Origin: an uncultured Acidimicrobiaceae bacterium | Lineage (GTDB): Bacteria > Actinomycetota > Acidimicrobiia > Acidimicrobiales > UBA10347 | Length of the DNA: 64,000 bases | Assembly (NCBI GenBank): GCA_905182135.1 | Contig: CAJJAG010000006.1 | Coordinates: 186,001-250,000 of the forward strand | Direction of reading: 5' to 3' | Shown: positions 44,317-52,897 of the stretch, piece by piece | How positions within the stretch are numbered: the first letter of the stretch is position 1 | Layout of the letters: each line of letters opens with the position of its first letter | The notes under the pieces: model-generated | Database searches by the model: none | What the model was told of the DNA's origin: nothing | What the model saw: the letters and a program-made list of their open reading frames with translations, nothing else | Translations under genes and position numbers: made by a program

Positions 44317-45219
44317 ATGACCAATCCTGAATTCGGCATTGCGTTGGTTGACGCTGCTAGTGCAAATGTCGTCGGACGACGACGTGAAATCGAACTTGTT
44401 GTCGCAGCGCTTGCTTCAGCCCGACACATCCTGCTCGAAGGGCCACCCGGCACCGGGAAGTCGACGTTGCTACGAGCGGTCGCCGAACACGCGGGACAGC
44501 GACTAGTTTTCGTCGAAGGTAACGCCGAGCTCACACCAGCTCGACTTGCCGGCCACTTCGACCCCGCACAGGTACTGTCGCAGGGTTACATCGAGGACGT
44601 CTACATCGACGGTCCGCTCATCGACGCACTGCGAAATGGCGGCTTGTTGTACGTCGAAGAGATCAACCGAGTTCCCGAAGAGACACTCAATTTGCTCGTC
44701 ACCGTGATGAGCGAGGCCGAGCTAACAGTGCCACGGCTGGGCCGCATCCAGGCACATCCGAACTTCCGGCTCGTGGCGGCAATGAACCCATTCGATGCCG
44801 TTGGAACCGCCCGTATCGCCGGCGCTATCTACGACCGTGTTAACCGTGTCTCGGTCGACTACCAATCCGAGGCCGACGAGCAGGCCATCGTGGCCCGAGA
44901 AGCTCCCGCCACTCCTATTGCGCTCGCTGAGCGAGCGGTACGTTGTGTTCGCACCACCCGCAACCATCCGGACATCAGGATCGGCTCGTCGATTCGTGGC
45001 GCTATCGACCTGGTCATGCTTGCCGAACAGCTCGGCAATCTGCGCGGCGCCACGTGCCTCGACAACGAGTGCGGCCTCGACGCTGCTAAAGCATCTCTTA
45101 GCGGCCGTGTTCGCATGCATGAATCCAGCGGCCGCAGCCCCGAAGAAGTCGTCGCTGAGATCTGGAAGCTGAGCGGCCTGTCGCCCGACGAGGTTGACGA
45201 GGACTCGGGAAAAGCGTAA
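44317..45219 (+). CDS. MoxR-family AAA+ ATPase
   Basis: 300 aa AAA+ chaperone-type ATPase. Walker A is GPPGTGKS (residues 42-49), Walker B LLYVEEINR, sensor 1 around LVAAMNPFDAVGT, and the arginine finger region GAIYDRVNRV. MoxR proteins work with VWA proteins to insert metals or cofactors, as in methanol dehydrogenase, CO dehydrogenase and Mg-chelatase systems. Immediately followed by a VWA gene. Lying beside the mycofactocin-linked dehydrogenase, it may mature that enzyme (inference). Confidence 0.9.
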   Translation: MTNPEFGIALVDAASANVVGRRREIELVVAALASARHILLEGPPGTGKSTLLRAVAEHAGQRLVFVEGNAELTPARLAGHFDPAQVLSQGYIEDVYIDGPLIDALRNGGLLYVEEINRVPEETLNLLVTVMSEAELTVPRLGRIQAHPNFRLVAAMNPFDAVGTARIAGAIYDRVNRVSVDYQSEADEQAIVAREAPATPIALAERAVRCVRTTRNHPDIRIGSSIRGAIDLVMLAEQLGNLRGATCLDNECGLDAAKASLSGRVRMHESSGRSPEEVVAEIWKLSGLSPDEVDEDSGKA

Positions 45220-45320
45220 GCCCTGGTGGGGGCGTCCTTGATCCATCACGAACTCTCGAAGGTGATGATGCGCGCACCCAGCTCGACGAGGAGCAACGCC
45301 AAACCACACCTCGGCGTGAC

Positions 45321-46172
45321 TTGGCCAAAAATGAAGGCTTCGACGAGATGTCGCCCGAGGTCGGCGAGCTGGACATCGAGTCGACCGAGCACATGCTCAC
45401 GACCGACACCGACATTGCGCTCAGCACACTGTCAGCAATGGCGTCAGCCACTGACGAACGCCTGCGAGCGCTAGCCCAACAACTCGCCGCCCGAGTCATC
45501 GTCGACCTTGCCGCCACAACACCAAGCCACGCACGCGGTGTCGGCCGCATGCGATCTATGCCGATGAGCGATGCCGGTGGCGATATCGACATCGACGGCA
45601 GCACCGAGGCGCTGCTCATGGCCAAGGCGGCTAACCATCCACCTAGCGTCGACGATCTGCGCATGCATGCTTGGACCCGGCCAGACGCTGCACTGGCGAT
45701 CCTGATCGACCGCAGCGGGTCCATGACCGGCGACAGGTTGGCGATCGCTGCCGTCGCGGCCGCTGCCGCAGCCCAACGAACCGAGACCGACTACTGCGTG
45801 GTTGCCTTCAGCGACAAGGCAATCGTAATTAAGGGCATCGGTCAGCCCCGACCAGTCGAAGACGTAATCAACGACGTGCTTCGCCTTCGTGGATTCGGGC
45901 CCACTGATCTTTCACTTGCCTTTCGTACTGCCCAGAGCCAGCTCGCCCGCAGCAATGCGAGCCGGCAGCGAACCATCATCTTGTCCGACTGTCGACCGAC
46001 CGAAGGTGGACCACCAGAACGTCAGGCCGCAGTTCTCGAACAACTCGCAATCCTTGCGCCCGCTGACGACTGCGAAGATGCCGAAGCCTTTGCTGCTGCG
46101 GTCGGTGCCAAGTGGGCAAAGCTTGCTGGCCCGACCGACGTTCCAGCGGCATTCGCTCTGATCGCCGACTAG
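45321..46172 (+). CDS. VWA-domain protein, partner of the MoxR ATPase
   Basis: About 283 aa. The von Willebrand A domain has an intact metal-ion-dependent adhesion site: ILIDRSGSMTG (DxSxS), Thr in GFGPTDLSLAF and the Asp in IILSDCRPTEGG. The N-terminal region includes a helical MoxR-interacting part and a Met/Asp-rich linker. Start uncertain: TTG at 45321 or ATG at 45348; the frame is open back to 45198 with coding-like content but no other start codon. Together with the upstream ATPase it resembles BchI/BchD- or CoxD/CoxE-type maturation pairs. Confidence 0.85.
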   Translation: MAKNEGFDEMSPEVGELDIESTEHMLTTDTDIALSTLSAMASATDERLRALAQQLAARVIVDLAATTPSHARGVGRMRSMPMSDAGGDIDIDGSTEALLMAKAANHPPSVDDLRMHAWTRPDAALAILIDRSGSMTGDRLAIAAVAAAAAAQRTETDYCVVAFSDKAIVIKGIGQPRPVEDVINDVLRLRGFGPTDLSLAFRTAQSQLARSNASRQRTIILSDCRPTEGGPPERQAAVLEQLAILAPADDCEDAEAFAAAVGAKWAKLAGPTDVPAAFALIAD

Positions 46173-46421
46173 TTCCAAAACTCACCCAGCTGATCTACAT
46201 GTGCCAGACGCCCGGGCACAACGAGTGTCGCTCTCGCCCTCAGACAGCATGCGGGCAAGGAACGCGCCGAAATGTGGACTGCCCGCACTTGTTGACCTCT
46301 GCCCGTTCCCGCCAGGCGATCATGCTGATCGGGGGTTCGTTCAGAACCGACCCGTTGACCGAGCGCACCACGACACATAATGAGATCCGCTCGAACGCAC
46401 ATCTACCTGTTACCTGTGCGC

Positions 46422-47900
46422 TTAAGTCCCGCAGAAGGTTTTGAAGCCGTTCTCGAAGCCGTCCGGAGCGGGTTTAGCAAATCGTTCCAATCCATCGCGC
46501 TCGACGAACGGGTCGGTGACCACACGCAGAAGCTCCTGGAACGGCACCATGTCGCCTTTGGTGGCCGCATTCAATGCTTGATCCACAAGATGGTTACGAG
46601 GGATATAGACGGGGTTCGCCGCATCCATCAAGTCCGCTGCCTGGCTCAATTCCGTGCCCTGAGCGGCTAATCGTGAGCGCCAGCGTGTCACCCAGTGAGC
46701 GGCGATCAGATTCTCGGCACCAAAGACTGGCTCGGCAGCCTGGTCACGGAGCAACGCCGCCAGCGACCGGAAGGTGCTGGTGTAGTCCAGCTGTGAGGTT
46801 TGCATCAGTGACAGGAGCTCGTCAAAGAAGTCGCCGTCGCTGTCTTTTGCCACCACGATTCCCAACTTGGCTCGCATACCAGCAACCCAATGGGACCGAT
46901 ACCGGTCGTCGAATCCGTTGAGCGCTGAAGTCAACGCCTCGGCCGCGACATCAAAGTCCTCGTTGACTAAGGACACCAACGTCTCAGCAAGTCGAGTCAG
47001 GTTCCAGGTCGTGATGTGGGGCTGATTGCCGTAGGCATAACGCCCTGCATGATCAATTGAACTAAAGACCGTTGCCGGGTCGTAGCGGTCCATGAAGGCG
47101 CATGGCCCGTAGTCGATACCTTCACCCGAGATCGTCACGTTGTCGGTGTTCATCACACCATGGATAAAGCCGAACAGCATCCACTGCGCGATCAGACCAG
47201 CCTGTTTGTCGAGCACGGCCTCGAAGAAGGCCAAGTAGGGCTGCTCGGCGTCGAGCACCTGCCGATAATGCCGATCAATCGAATAGTCGACGAGCTTCTT
47301 AAACGCGTCGTTGTCACCTGCGCGGGCCGAATACTCAAACGTTCCAACTCGGAGATGACTCGATGCCACGCGTGTCAGCACCGCACCAGGTTCCATACCT
47401 TCACGGGCGATCTCTTCGCCGGTAACAGCGACTGCCAGCGCCCGAGTGGTGGGCACTCCTAGTGCGTGCATAGCTTCCGCAATGACAAACTCACGCAACA
47501 TTGGACCCAGCGTGGCCTTGCCATCACCGCCCCGGGACAACGGTGTGCGTCCGGAGCCTTTTAGGTGGAGATCGCGACGGTGCCCATTGCAATCGAGCAC
47601 TTCGCCGAGTAGAACAGCTCGGCCATCACCTAGCCGAGGCGAGTAGCCCCCGAACTGATGCCCGGCATAGACCATGGCTACAGGCGTGGCACCCACCGGG
47701 AGGGTGTTGCCGGAAAAGATCGACGCGCCACCAGGCCCATCCAGGCCATCAGCATCGACACCGAGTTCCTGGGCGAGCTCACTGTTCATCACAACGAGCG
47801 AAGGGGCCGGGACCTCGTCGGGTTGCCAGGCAACCACTAGCTCCTTGAGCTCGCGGGCGTAGGTGTTGTCAAAATCGAAGAGGGCACTGACGGCTGTCAC
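46422..47900 (-). CDS. selO: SelO-family protein AMPylase (YdiU)
   Basis: 492 aa pseudokinase that transfers AMP to Ser/Thr/Tyr of target proteins, with a role in redox stress. Signature segments: YAGHQFGGYSPRLGDGRAVLLGE, LKGSGRTPLSRGGDGKATLG (nucleotide-binding) and FGFIHGVMNTDNVTISGEGIDYGP with the metal-binding Asn/Asp. The C-terminus ends FCGT, the Cys form of the site where some eukaryotic SelOs have Sec. GTG start overlaps the stop of the truncated msrB by 4 nt. Part of an msrA-msrB'-selO cluster. Confidence 0.93.
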   Translation of the reverse strand: MTAVSALFDFDNTYARELKELVVAWQPDEVPAPSLVVMNSELAQELGVDADGLDGPGGASIFSGNTLPVGATPVAMVYAGHQFGGYSPRLGDGRAVLLGEVLDCNGHRRDLHLKGSGRTPLSRGGDGKATLGPMLREFVIAEAMHALGVPTTRALAVAVTGEEIAREGMEPGAVLTRVASSHLRVGTFEYSARAGDNDAFKKLVDYSIDRHYRQVLDAEQPYLAFFEAVLDKQAGLIAQWMLFGFIHGVMNTDNVTISGEGIDYGPCAFMDRYDPATVFSSIDHAGRYAYGNQPHITTWNLTRLAETLVSLVNEDFDVAAEALTSALNGFDDRYRSHWVAGMRAKLGIVVAKDSDGDFFDELLSLMQTSQLDYTSTFRSLAALLRDQAAEPVFGAENLIAAHWVTRWRSRLAAQGTELSQAADLMDAANPVYIPRNHLVDQALNAATKGDMVPFQELLRVVTDPFVERDGLERFAKPAPDGFENGFKTFCGT

Positions 47901-48160
47901 GAGGGTGACTCCTGGTCGGAATAGAGCGACACACGATCGTCTCCGGTCTCACTCGCAAACGATGGATATCGGTTTCGCGAGTCGTACTTGTCGTTGCTGG
48001 CGAAGAGGTCCAGTTCACACACCACACAGCGATACACGCCAGGTGTCTTCGTATCCCGGTCCTCGCCCGAGAAGGCTCGTTCGGTGCTTGCGCTCTGGGT
48101 CACCTTGCACTGCTCGAGAGCCAGTCGGGCGCGGAGCTCAGCATCGGAGGAATCCGTCAT
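47897..48160 (-). pseudogene. Truncated methionine-R-sulfoxide reductase (MsrB N-terminal half)
   Basis: 87 aa. It starts like MsrB (LRARLALEQCKVTQSASTER, TKTPGVYRCVVCELDLF) with the first zinc CxxC, then YPSF and DRVSLYS, and stops. Normal MsrB is about 130-150 aa and continues with the second CxxC and the catalytic Cys (RYCVNSASL-type), which are missing. So it cannot reduce methionine sulfoxide. The remaining frame is clean and its stop is coupled to selO by GTGA, so translation may still be needed for selO expression. Confidence 0.78.
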
Positions 48161-48234
48161 AACGTCTCTCCTTCAACGGTGGGAGTGGTGAATCTGTGCT
48201 GTGTTCCGTTGTGCCCAGGCCGGACACAACAGCG

Positions 48235-48864
48235 TTAAGAATAGGAGACCTGGCAGAAGCCGTGATTGCAGTAACCGCCGGGGTTCTTGGCTAAGTACTG
48301 CTGATGGTAATCCTCGGCGTAGTACCAGTCGCCAACGGGCGCCAGCTCGGTGGTGATATCGCCAAAATTGCCCTCGTTCAGCTTGGCCTGATACTGATCG
48401 CGGCTAGCAAGTGCGGTTGCGGCCTGCTCAAGTGAGTTCGTGTAGACCGCCGAGCGGTACTGGCTGCCAACATCATTGCCCTGACCCATGAACTGCACGG
48501 GGTCATGGTTCTCCCAGAAAACCTTGAACAGATCATCCAGGCTCACCAAGATTGGATCGAACACAATAAGTACAGCCTCGGTGTGGCCCGTCATCGAGGT
48601 GCACGTCTCTTCGTACGTAGGGTTCGGCGTGCTACCGCCGGCATAACCAGCAGCGGTCGTGTAAACACCAGGCATCTGCCAGAAGAACCGTTCGGCTCCC
48701 CAGAAGCAGCCCATGCCAACAACGAGTGTGTCCATGCCATCCGGCCAGGGCCCTTCGAGTGGGCTGCCAAGCACAAAATGGGCGTCCGGCACCGGAACTG
48801 GAGTTGGGCGACCAGGCATGCAGTCTTCGGGTGCTGGAGGAGGTGCGGGCTTGCGACGAAACAT
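48235..48864 (-). CDS. msrA: Peptide-methionine (S)-S-oxide reductase
   Basis: Repairs methionine-S-sulfoxide in proteins. 209 aa. Catalytic Cys53 in [12 protein letters not shown]; other landmarks [46 protein letters not shown] and [10 protein letters not shown]. Resolving cysteines 199 and 204 lie near the C-terminus (GYCNHGFC). Leftward, upstream of the MsrB fragment and selO. A short palindrome lies just before it. Confidence 0.94.
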   Translation of the reverse strand: MFRRKPAPPPAPEDCMPGRPTPVPVPDAHFVLGSPLEGPWPDGMDTLVVGMGCFWGAERFFWQMPGVYTTAAGYAGGSTPNPTYEETCTSMTGHTEAVLIVFDPILVSLDDLFKVFWENHDPVQFMGQGNDVGSQYRSAVYTNSLEQAATALASRDQYQAKLNEGNFGDITTELAPVGDWYYAEDYHQQYLAKNPGGYCNHGFCQVSYS

Positions 48865-48881
48865 TGTCTCTCCTAACTAGT

Positions 48882-48896
48882 GCCTCCATTGGAGGC
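48882..48896. promoter_or_regulatory. Palindrome upstream of msrA
   Basis: GCCTCCA-T-TGGAGGC, a 7-bp dyad about 18 nt before the msrA start codon on the minus strand. Position suits an operator or a 5'-UTR hairpin that could sequester the ribosome site (the right arm contains GGAGG in the direction opposite to msrA). No regulator gene nearby. Confidence 0.35.
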
Positions 48897-49137
48897 TGGT
48901 TGTACATCCCCTTCTACCACCGTCCGCCTCAAGCGACATACAGATCGGTTGGGGATAAACAAAGTAGACGAACGAGACAACACTCAGTTCACTAAGAACC
49001 TTCCATTCTTGGCCAACTTTTCCCGTTAGAAATATTTGGTGACGAGTGAATAGGCGGACGCTCCTCATTACTTCCAGTCCATTACTTCCTAGGTACCCAA
49101 TGAAATGCAGTAGCTTCATCAAAGCAGCGGGAGATCC

Positions 49138-50664
49138 ATGACCTATACACAAGGCGACATCAGCCAGCAACTCGTCGACACTTCTGTGTGGAGCGATCAA
49201 GATCTGGCCGACCATGGCATCCCTGTCTTCGATGTGCCGTTTGTGTCTGTCGGCGGCGGCATCGGATCGTTTTCGATGGTCGACACCCTGCGCATCGCTG
49301 GTGTCACGGTCGACCAAATTCGTGTCGTCTCTGACCTAGAACGCCCTTCACAGACCTACGAGTATTTGGCTGGCAATAGCCAGATCCGCACGGACCATCG
49401 CCTTCGCAGCGATTCGAGCTCGGTCATCGATTGCATTTGGGGTTGGCCCGGTTATGCACTCCGCGAGGCCTGGGGCAAAAAGACACCGAGCGTTGCTATA
49501 CAAGTCTTCCTTGAGCCGGTGGCTGCTGATTACTACACCCCAAAGGCCGGTCAGGTCTATGAATCTATCAACCGCGAGGCAGCGCGAATTTCGTGGAGTC
49601 AGATGCTCACCCAAGGGGTCGTGCGCCATGTTCGCCGTCGCAATCATGGTGACTACTTTGTGTTGTTCACTCCCCCGACCGGCTCCGCAAGCACCAAACG
49701 GATAGCTTTCAGAACTCGTTTCGTACATATGGCCGTTGGTTATCCCGGTGTCCGGTTCTTGGACGACCTCCAGCAGTATCGCCAGCAACACAATGACTAT
49801 CAGCGGGTCGTCAACGCGTATGAACCGCATGATCATGTCTATGCCGAAATGCGCCACCGACCGTGCACCGTGCTCGTCCGCGGCGCTGGCATTGTCGCCA
49901 GCCGCGTGCTGCAACGATTGATCGACGACCGAGACCAGCACGGCGCAGAAACCACAATTGTTCATCTCTTCCGCAACTATCCCACGGGGCCCCAGGGCAA
50001 GAAGGCAACGTTTCGTCGTCCCGCATCGAAAGGGTGGGTCTATCAGGGGTTCAACTTCCCCAAGGCAGCGTGGGGTGGGCAGATGCGTGATCATCTCGAA
50101 TCGCTCGAAGGTAAGGATCGGCGTGATTTCATCGACGCAATCGGCGGCACGAATACCGCACCTCGTAAAGACTGGCGCGAACAGCTAGACCGGGGCGAGG
50201 CTGAAGGTTTCTATCTGCAGGGTCGAGGCCAGGTGCAGTCAGTTGTGCCATCCCCTGATAGCCGCCAGATTCGTACGGTCGTGGGTGGCGGCAACGGCGT
50301 ACCAACGACCCAGTACGACGCCGATTTCATCATCGACGCGACTGGCCTCGAAGCAAACATCGAAGAACACCGAGTCGTCATGGACCTGTTGCGCCACGGT
50401 GGCGCCGGCAAAAATGTCAAGGGGCGCCTCGACGTAGCACGAGACTTCCGCGTCCGTGGCACTGACAACGGCGAAGGGCGCATCTATGCGTCGGGTTCGA
50501 TGACCCTAGGCGGCTACTACGCCGGTGTGGACTCCTTCCTGGGGCTGCAATACGCTGCCTTGCGAATCCACGACAACCTGGTCAGTGCAGGCTTCGGCCG
50601 CCGGATTGGGCCTGGCCGCTCCATCTCACAATGGTGGAAATGGGCCAGAAACACCGCTCTATGA
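49138..50664 (+). CDS. FAD/NAD(P)-binding oxidoreductase of unknown specificity
   Basis: 508 aa. N-terminal dinucleotide motif VPFVSVGGGIGSFSMVDTL (GGGIGS) binds FAD; a second Rossmann-like motif TVLVRGAGIVASRVLQRL lies near residue 245; a late ATG-like segment FIIDATGLEAN and IYASGSMTLGGYYAGVDSFLG closes the flavin fold. The layout resembles two-dinucleotide-binding flavoproteins (monooxygenase or reductase type), but I do not recognise the subfamily. ATG start. The following small membrane-protein gene begins 13 nt downstream, so the pair may form a membrane-associated redox unit. Confidence 0.7.
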   Translation: MTYTQGDISQQLVDTSVWSDQDLADHGIPVFDVPFVSVGGGIGSFSMVDTLRIAGVTVDQIRVVSDLERPSQTYEYLAGNSQIRTDHRLRSDSSSVIDCIWGWPGYALREAWGKKTPSVAIQVFLEPVAADYYTPKAGQVYESINREAARISWSQMLTQGVVRHVRRRNHGDYFVLFTPPTGSASTKRIAFRTRFVHMAVGYPGVRFLDDLQQYRQQHNDYQRVVNAYEPHDHVYAEMRHRPCTVLVRGAGIVASRVLQRLIDDRDQHGAETTIVHLFRNYPTGPQGKKATFRRPASKGWVYQGFNFPKAAWGGQMRDHLESLEGKDRRDFIDAIGGTNTAPRKDWREQLDRGEAEGFYLQGRGQVQSVVPSPDSRQIRTVVGGGNGVPTTQYDADFIIDATGLEANIEEHRVVMDLLRHGGAGKNVKGRLDVARDFRVRGTDNGEGRIYASGSMTLGGYYAGVDSFLGLQYAALRIHDNLVSAGFGRRIGPGRSISQWWKWARNTAL

Positions 50665-50677
50665 GAAAGACCGTTCT

Positions 50678-51121
50678 ATGACCCCAACGCTCTCTGGCCG
50701 CATTCAGTCGCGCATCGTTTTGCTGGGTACTGTCGGCATCGTCTGGACGCTTCTAATCGGCCTGGTTGTGCCTCGCCCTGAAGGGGCAGCCGTGTACAAG
50801 GGACTTTTCACCGCACTGCTGATTGTTGCCGTGGTCGGCATTGTCTGGGAACTGATTTACCACGTGCTGCAGCAATACCGCTGGGAGAAAGACTGGCCGA
50901 CAGTATTTGGTCTGGTCCTCGCAATTCCCGAAGGCATCGTGGCCTGGGCGCTGCTACAGAACGGCGTGCCGTGGGATGCCCGCCCCGTGCAGGCCAGCAC
51001 GTTCTTGACCATGTTCATCACGTTATGGATCCTGATCTGGGCCATTACGAATGGCCCACTCCAGATCCTGTTCCTTCGCTGGCGCTACCGCGGCGGCCGC
51101 TTCATCGGTGGCTGGGGGTAG
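50678..51121 (+). CDS. Small four-helix membrane protein
   Basis: 147 aa with about four transmembrane segments (IVLLGTVGIVWTLLIGLVV, TALLIVAVVGIVWELIYHVLQ, FGLVLAIPEGIVAWALLQ, ASTFLTMFITLWILIWAITN) and an Arg/Gly C-terminus (WRYRGGRFIGGW). It has no recognisable enzymatic motif. ATG 50678 lies 13 nt after the flavoprotein stop; co-transcription is likely. Function unknown. Confidence 0.65.
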   Translation: MTPTLSGRIQSRIVLLGTVGIVWTLLIGLVVPRPEGAAVYKGLFTALLIVAVVGIVWELIYHVLQQYRWEKDWPTVFGLVLAIPEGIVAWALLQNGVPWDARPVQASTFLTMFITLWILIWAITNGPLQILFLRWRYRGGRFIGGWG

Positions 51122-51231
51122 TGCATCCAGCGGTTCAACTCATCTCTCGCCGAACCGCTGTCTTCAAGCCTCCCGGCCCAGGATCCGAACATGCCACCGA
51201 TGGATACGACAGGTCAGACCCTGATGCACAT

Positions 51232-51870
51232 TTAGGAAAGTTCGACGATGCCGTTGGGGGTTTCAATGGTGGCAGTGAGTTGTGCGGGGCCGACAGCGAA
51301 ATCGATCGCATCGCTGAGCCCAAGACCAGAAATCACCTCTGCCACTCGAGGGTCAGGGTTGCACACCAAAAGCTTCACGAGTGAACCCATTGCAGGCAGG
51401 GACGAAGCCGGACTTAGACCCCCAAGCCAGTCAATGGCGAATGGTAGAGCTCCGTCTAGGCCATGAGCGGTGTCGCCGCCAGTGGTGAGTTCCCATTCGA
51501 GTAGTTCACCATCGGGCTTCCTGCGACTCACCGCAAGCTGAATCCCAGGATTGAAACCAGCACTGCGGACGACACTGGCGAGATCGTCGAGTGACTCGTC
51601 GCCAACGGTATGCACGGCATAGGCGACGAGCTTGGGGCCGTCGAGATCATCGATCCCAAAGCCACGAGGACGCTCCGGGTTTGGCTGGTTGGAATCAACC
51701 CCAATGATCTCAAAATAGGTTCGGTCATCGAACGTGAGCAATGTGTTGTGTGTACCCCGACCCTCGTGAGCCCCACCAACGACAGCCATGGCTCCGGTCA
51801 GTTCGTGGATGATGCGAGTGCCTTCGGCGACATCGGGGCAGGCGAAGACGATGTGATCCAGTTCGGCCAT
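51232..51870 (-). CDS. VOC-fold protein (glyoxalase-like domain)
   Basis: About 212 aa. Opens with MAELDHIVFACPDVAEGTRII, the first β-strand of a glyoxalase_3-type domain with a metal-ligand-like His, then GGAHEGRGTHNTLLTFDDRTYFEII and a second module ending IETPNGIVEL. Length and the GxGTHN motif fit the VOC_like/glyoxalase-3 proteins found in many actinobacteria. The ATG at 51870 was chosen; the longer frame upstream runs into the DinB gene. Coupled to the DinB gene, whose stop lies 4 nt upstream. Confidence 0.8.
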   Translation of the reverse strand: MAELDHIVFACPDVAEGTRIIHELTGAMAVVGGAHEGRGTHNTLLTFDDRTYFEIIGVDSNQPNPERPRGFGIDDLDGPKLVAYAVHTVGDESLDDLASVVRSAGFNPGIQLAVSRRKPDGELLEWELTTGGDTAHGLDGALPFAIDWLGGLSPASSLPAMGSLVKLLVCNPDPRVAEVISGLGLSDAIDFAVGPAQLTATIETPNGIVELS

Positions 51871-51874
51871 CAGC

Positions 51875-52408
51875 TCAACCGTCGATCTGTTGGCGGGCAT
51901 CCCACAGATGGTGCTCGACCTCGTGCAGCATGTAGCGCGCCAGCGACTCCACAGTGAAGCGTTCTCCATCACTGCGGATGCCTTCATTCTGCCATTCATC
52001 ACCGTTAACACGATCAAGAAGGTCGGCATATTTGCCCGCGGAGGATGCAAGGTCATAGGCAACCTTGGCTGGATCCTGTTTGGCGTAGTCGCTCTTGACC
52101 GCTTCTTCTTCCTGGTCCCAGTCTGTGAACGTCGGCGGCTTGCGCTTTTTCAACATCTGTCGTGTGCGCTCATCAAAGAGCTTGACCACATCGCTCACGT
52201 GGCAGCCATACTGCAGCGGCGTCCAAATCCGATCGTCACCATCGCGCAAGCGGGACACGGCCGAGCCGCGGCCAAGCGTTTCCCGCCACGCACCACCGAC
52301 TCCGCGAATACGCCCACCAAGCTCGTCGCGCTCTAACGCGTCAGCCTGATAGCCGCAGTGGTCGCACGGTCGCTCGAGCACCCAAGTCCAATCATCATCA
52401 ACACCCAT
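51875..52408 (-). CDS. DinB-family four-helix protein
   Basis: 177 aa DinB/YfiT-type metal-binding helical bundle. In actinobacteria this fold covers mycothiol-dependent and related transferases. Metal-ligand candidates: His in QYGCHVSDVVKLFDERT and HEVEHHLWDARQQ near the C-terminus (HxxxHH-type). The N-terminal CDHCGYQADALERDEL has a Cys pair. It is first in a two-gene unit with the VOC protein. Substrate unknown; a thiol-transfer role is possible. Confidence 0.8.
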   Translation of the reverse strand: MGVDDDWTWVLERPCDHCGYQADALERDELGGRIRGVGGAWRETLGRGSAVSRLRDGDDRIWTPLQYGCHVSDVVKLFDERTRQMLKKRKPPTFTDWDQEEEAVKSDYAKQDPAKVAYDLASSAGKYADLLDRVNGDEWQNEGIRSDGERFTVESLARYMLHEVEHHLWDARQQIDG

Positions 52409-52897
52409 AACCTCACCATAGAACGACTACACGAGCAGGACGATTCGCTTAAGGAACTCCCCAAAATCAACCGCCCGATTCAATGTCCAGGTTGCCATCC
52501 ATAACCACCGCAAAGCGATTTCCTCATAGGCCATCGATGCGGTTCTTGTCCTTCCAAGCACCTTCCTTATGACATTGCTACCCGGTCACCGAGATGAACT
52601 TTGAGGTGGACACGTAGATGCCCAGTTCTATGGGCTCGGTGTCAACGGAGAACTAATGGGTTCCCGTGCCAATGGGTTCCCGTGCCAATGGGTTCCCGTG
52701 CCAATGGTCTTGTCGCCGCAAGTTTCTCTTTGCCCGAACGGCCGATTGAGTACTGCCCTCCTTAACCGACCTGGACGTCAAATCTTTGGGCCAGCGTGCT
52801 CCAAATTTTCTGCTTGCAAGGCAATGTTTCAAGGCCGCATCGCCCGACTATTACCCACATTTACCGACGCGTCGAGAAGCTGGCATTACGAGAAATT
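52409..52897. other. Intergenic region with 16-bp tandem repeat
   Basis: About 490 bp with no credible gene between the DinB and NUDIX genes (the NUDIX operon ends here). The only structure is the 16-bp tandem repeat at 52655-52707. A long plus-strand open frame crosses the repeat and runs antisense into the NUDIX gene, but its content is not protein-like. Confidence 0.55.
52655..52707. repeat. 16-bp tandem repeat, 3.3 copies
   Basis: AATGGGTTCCCGTGCC repeated exactly three times (52655-52670, 52671-52686, 52687-52702) plus AATGG. Each unit holds a GGG-TT-CCC mini-dyad. Perfect copies suggest recent expansion, so copy number may vary between strains. Confidence 0.9.

Noticed and set aside
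46169-46402. Minus-strand frame of about 77 codons downstream of selO
   Set aside because: Composition is Arg/Cys-rich without hydrophobic periodicity or recognised motif, and start context is poor.
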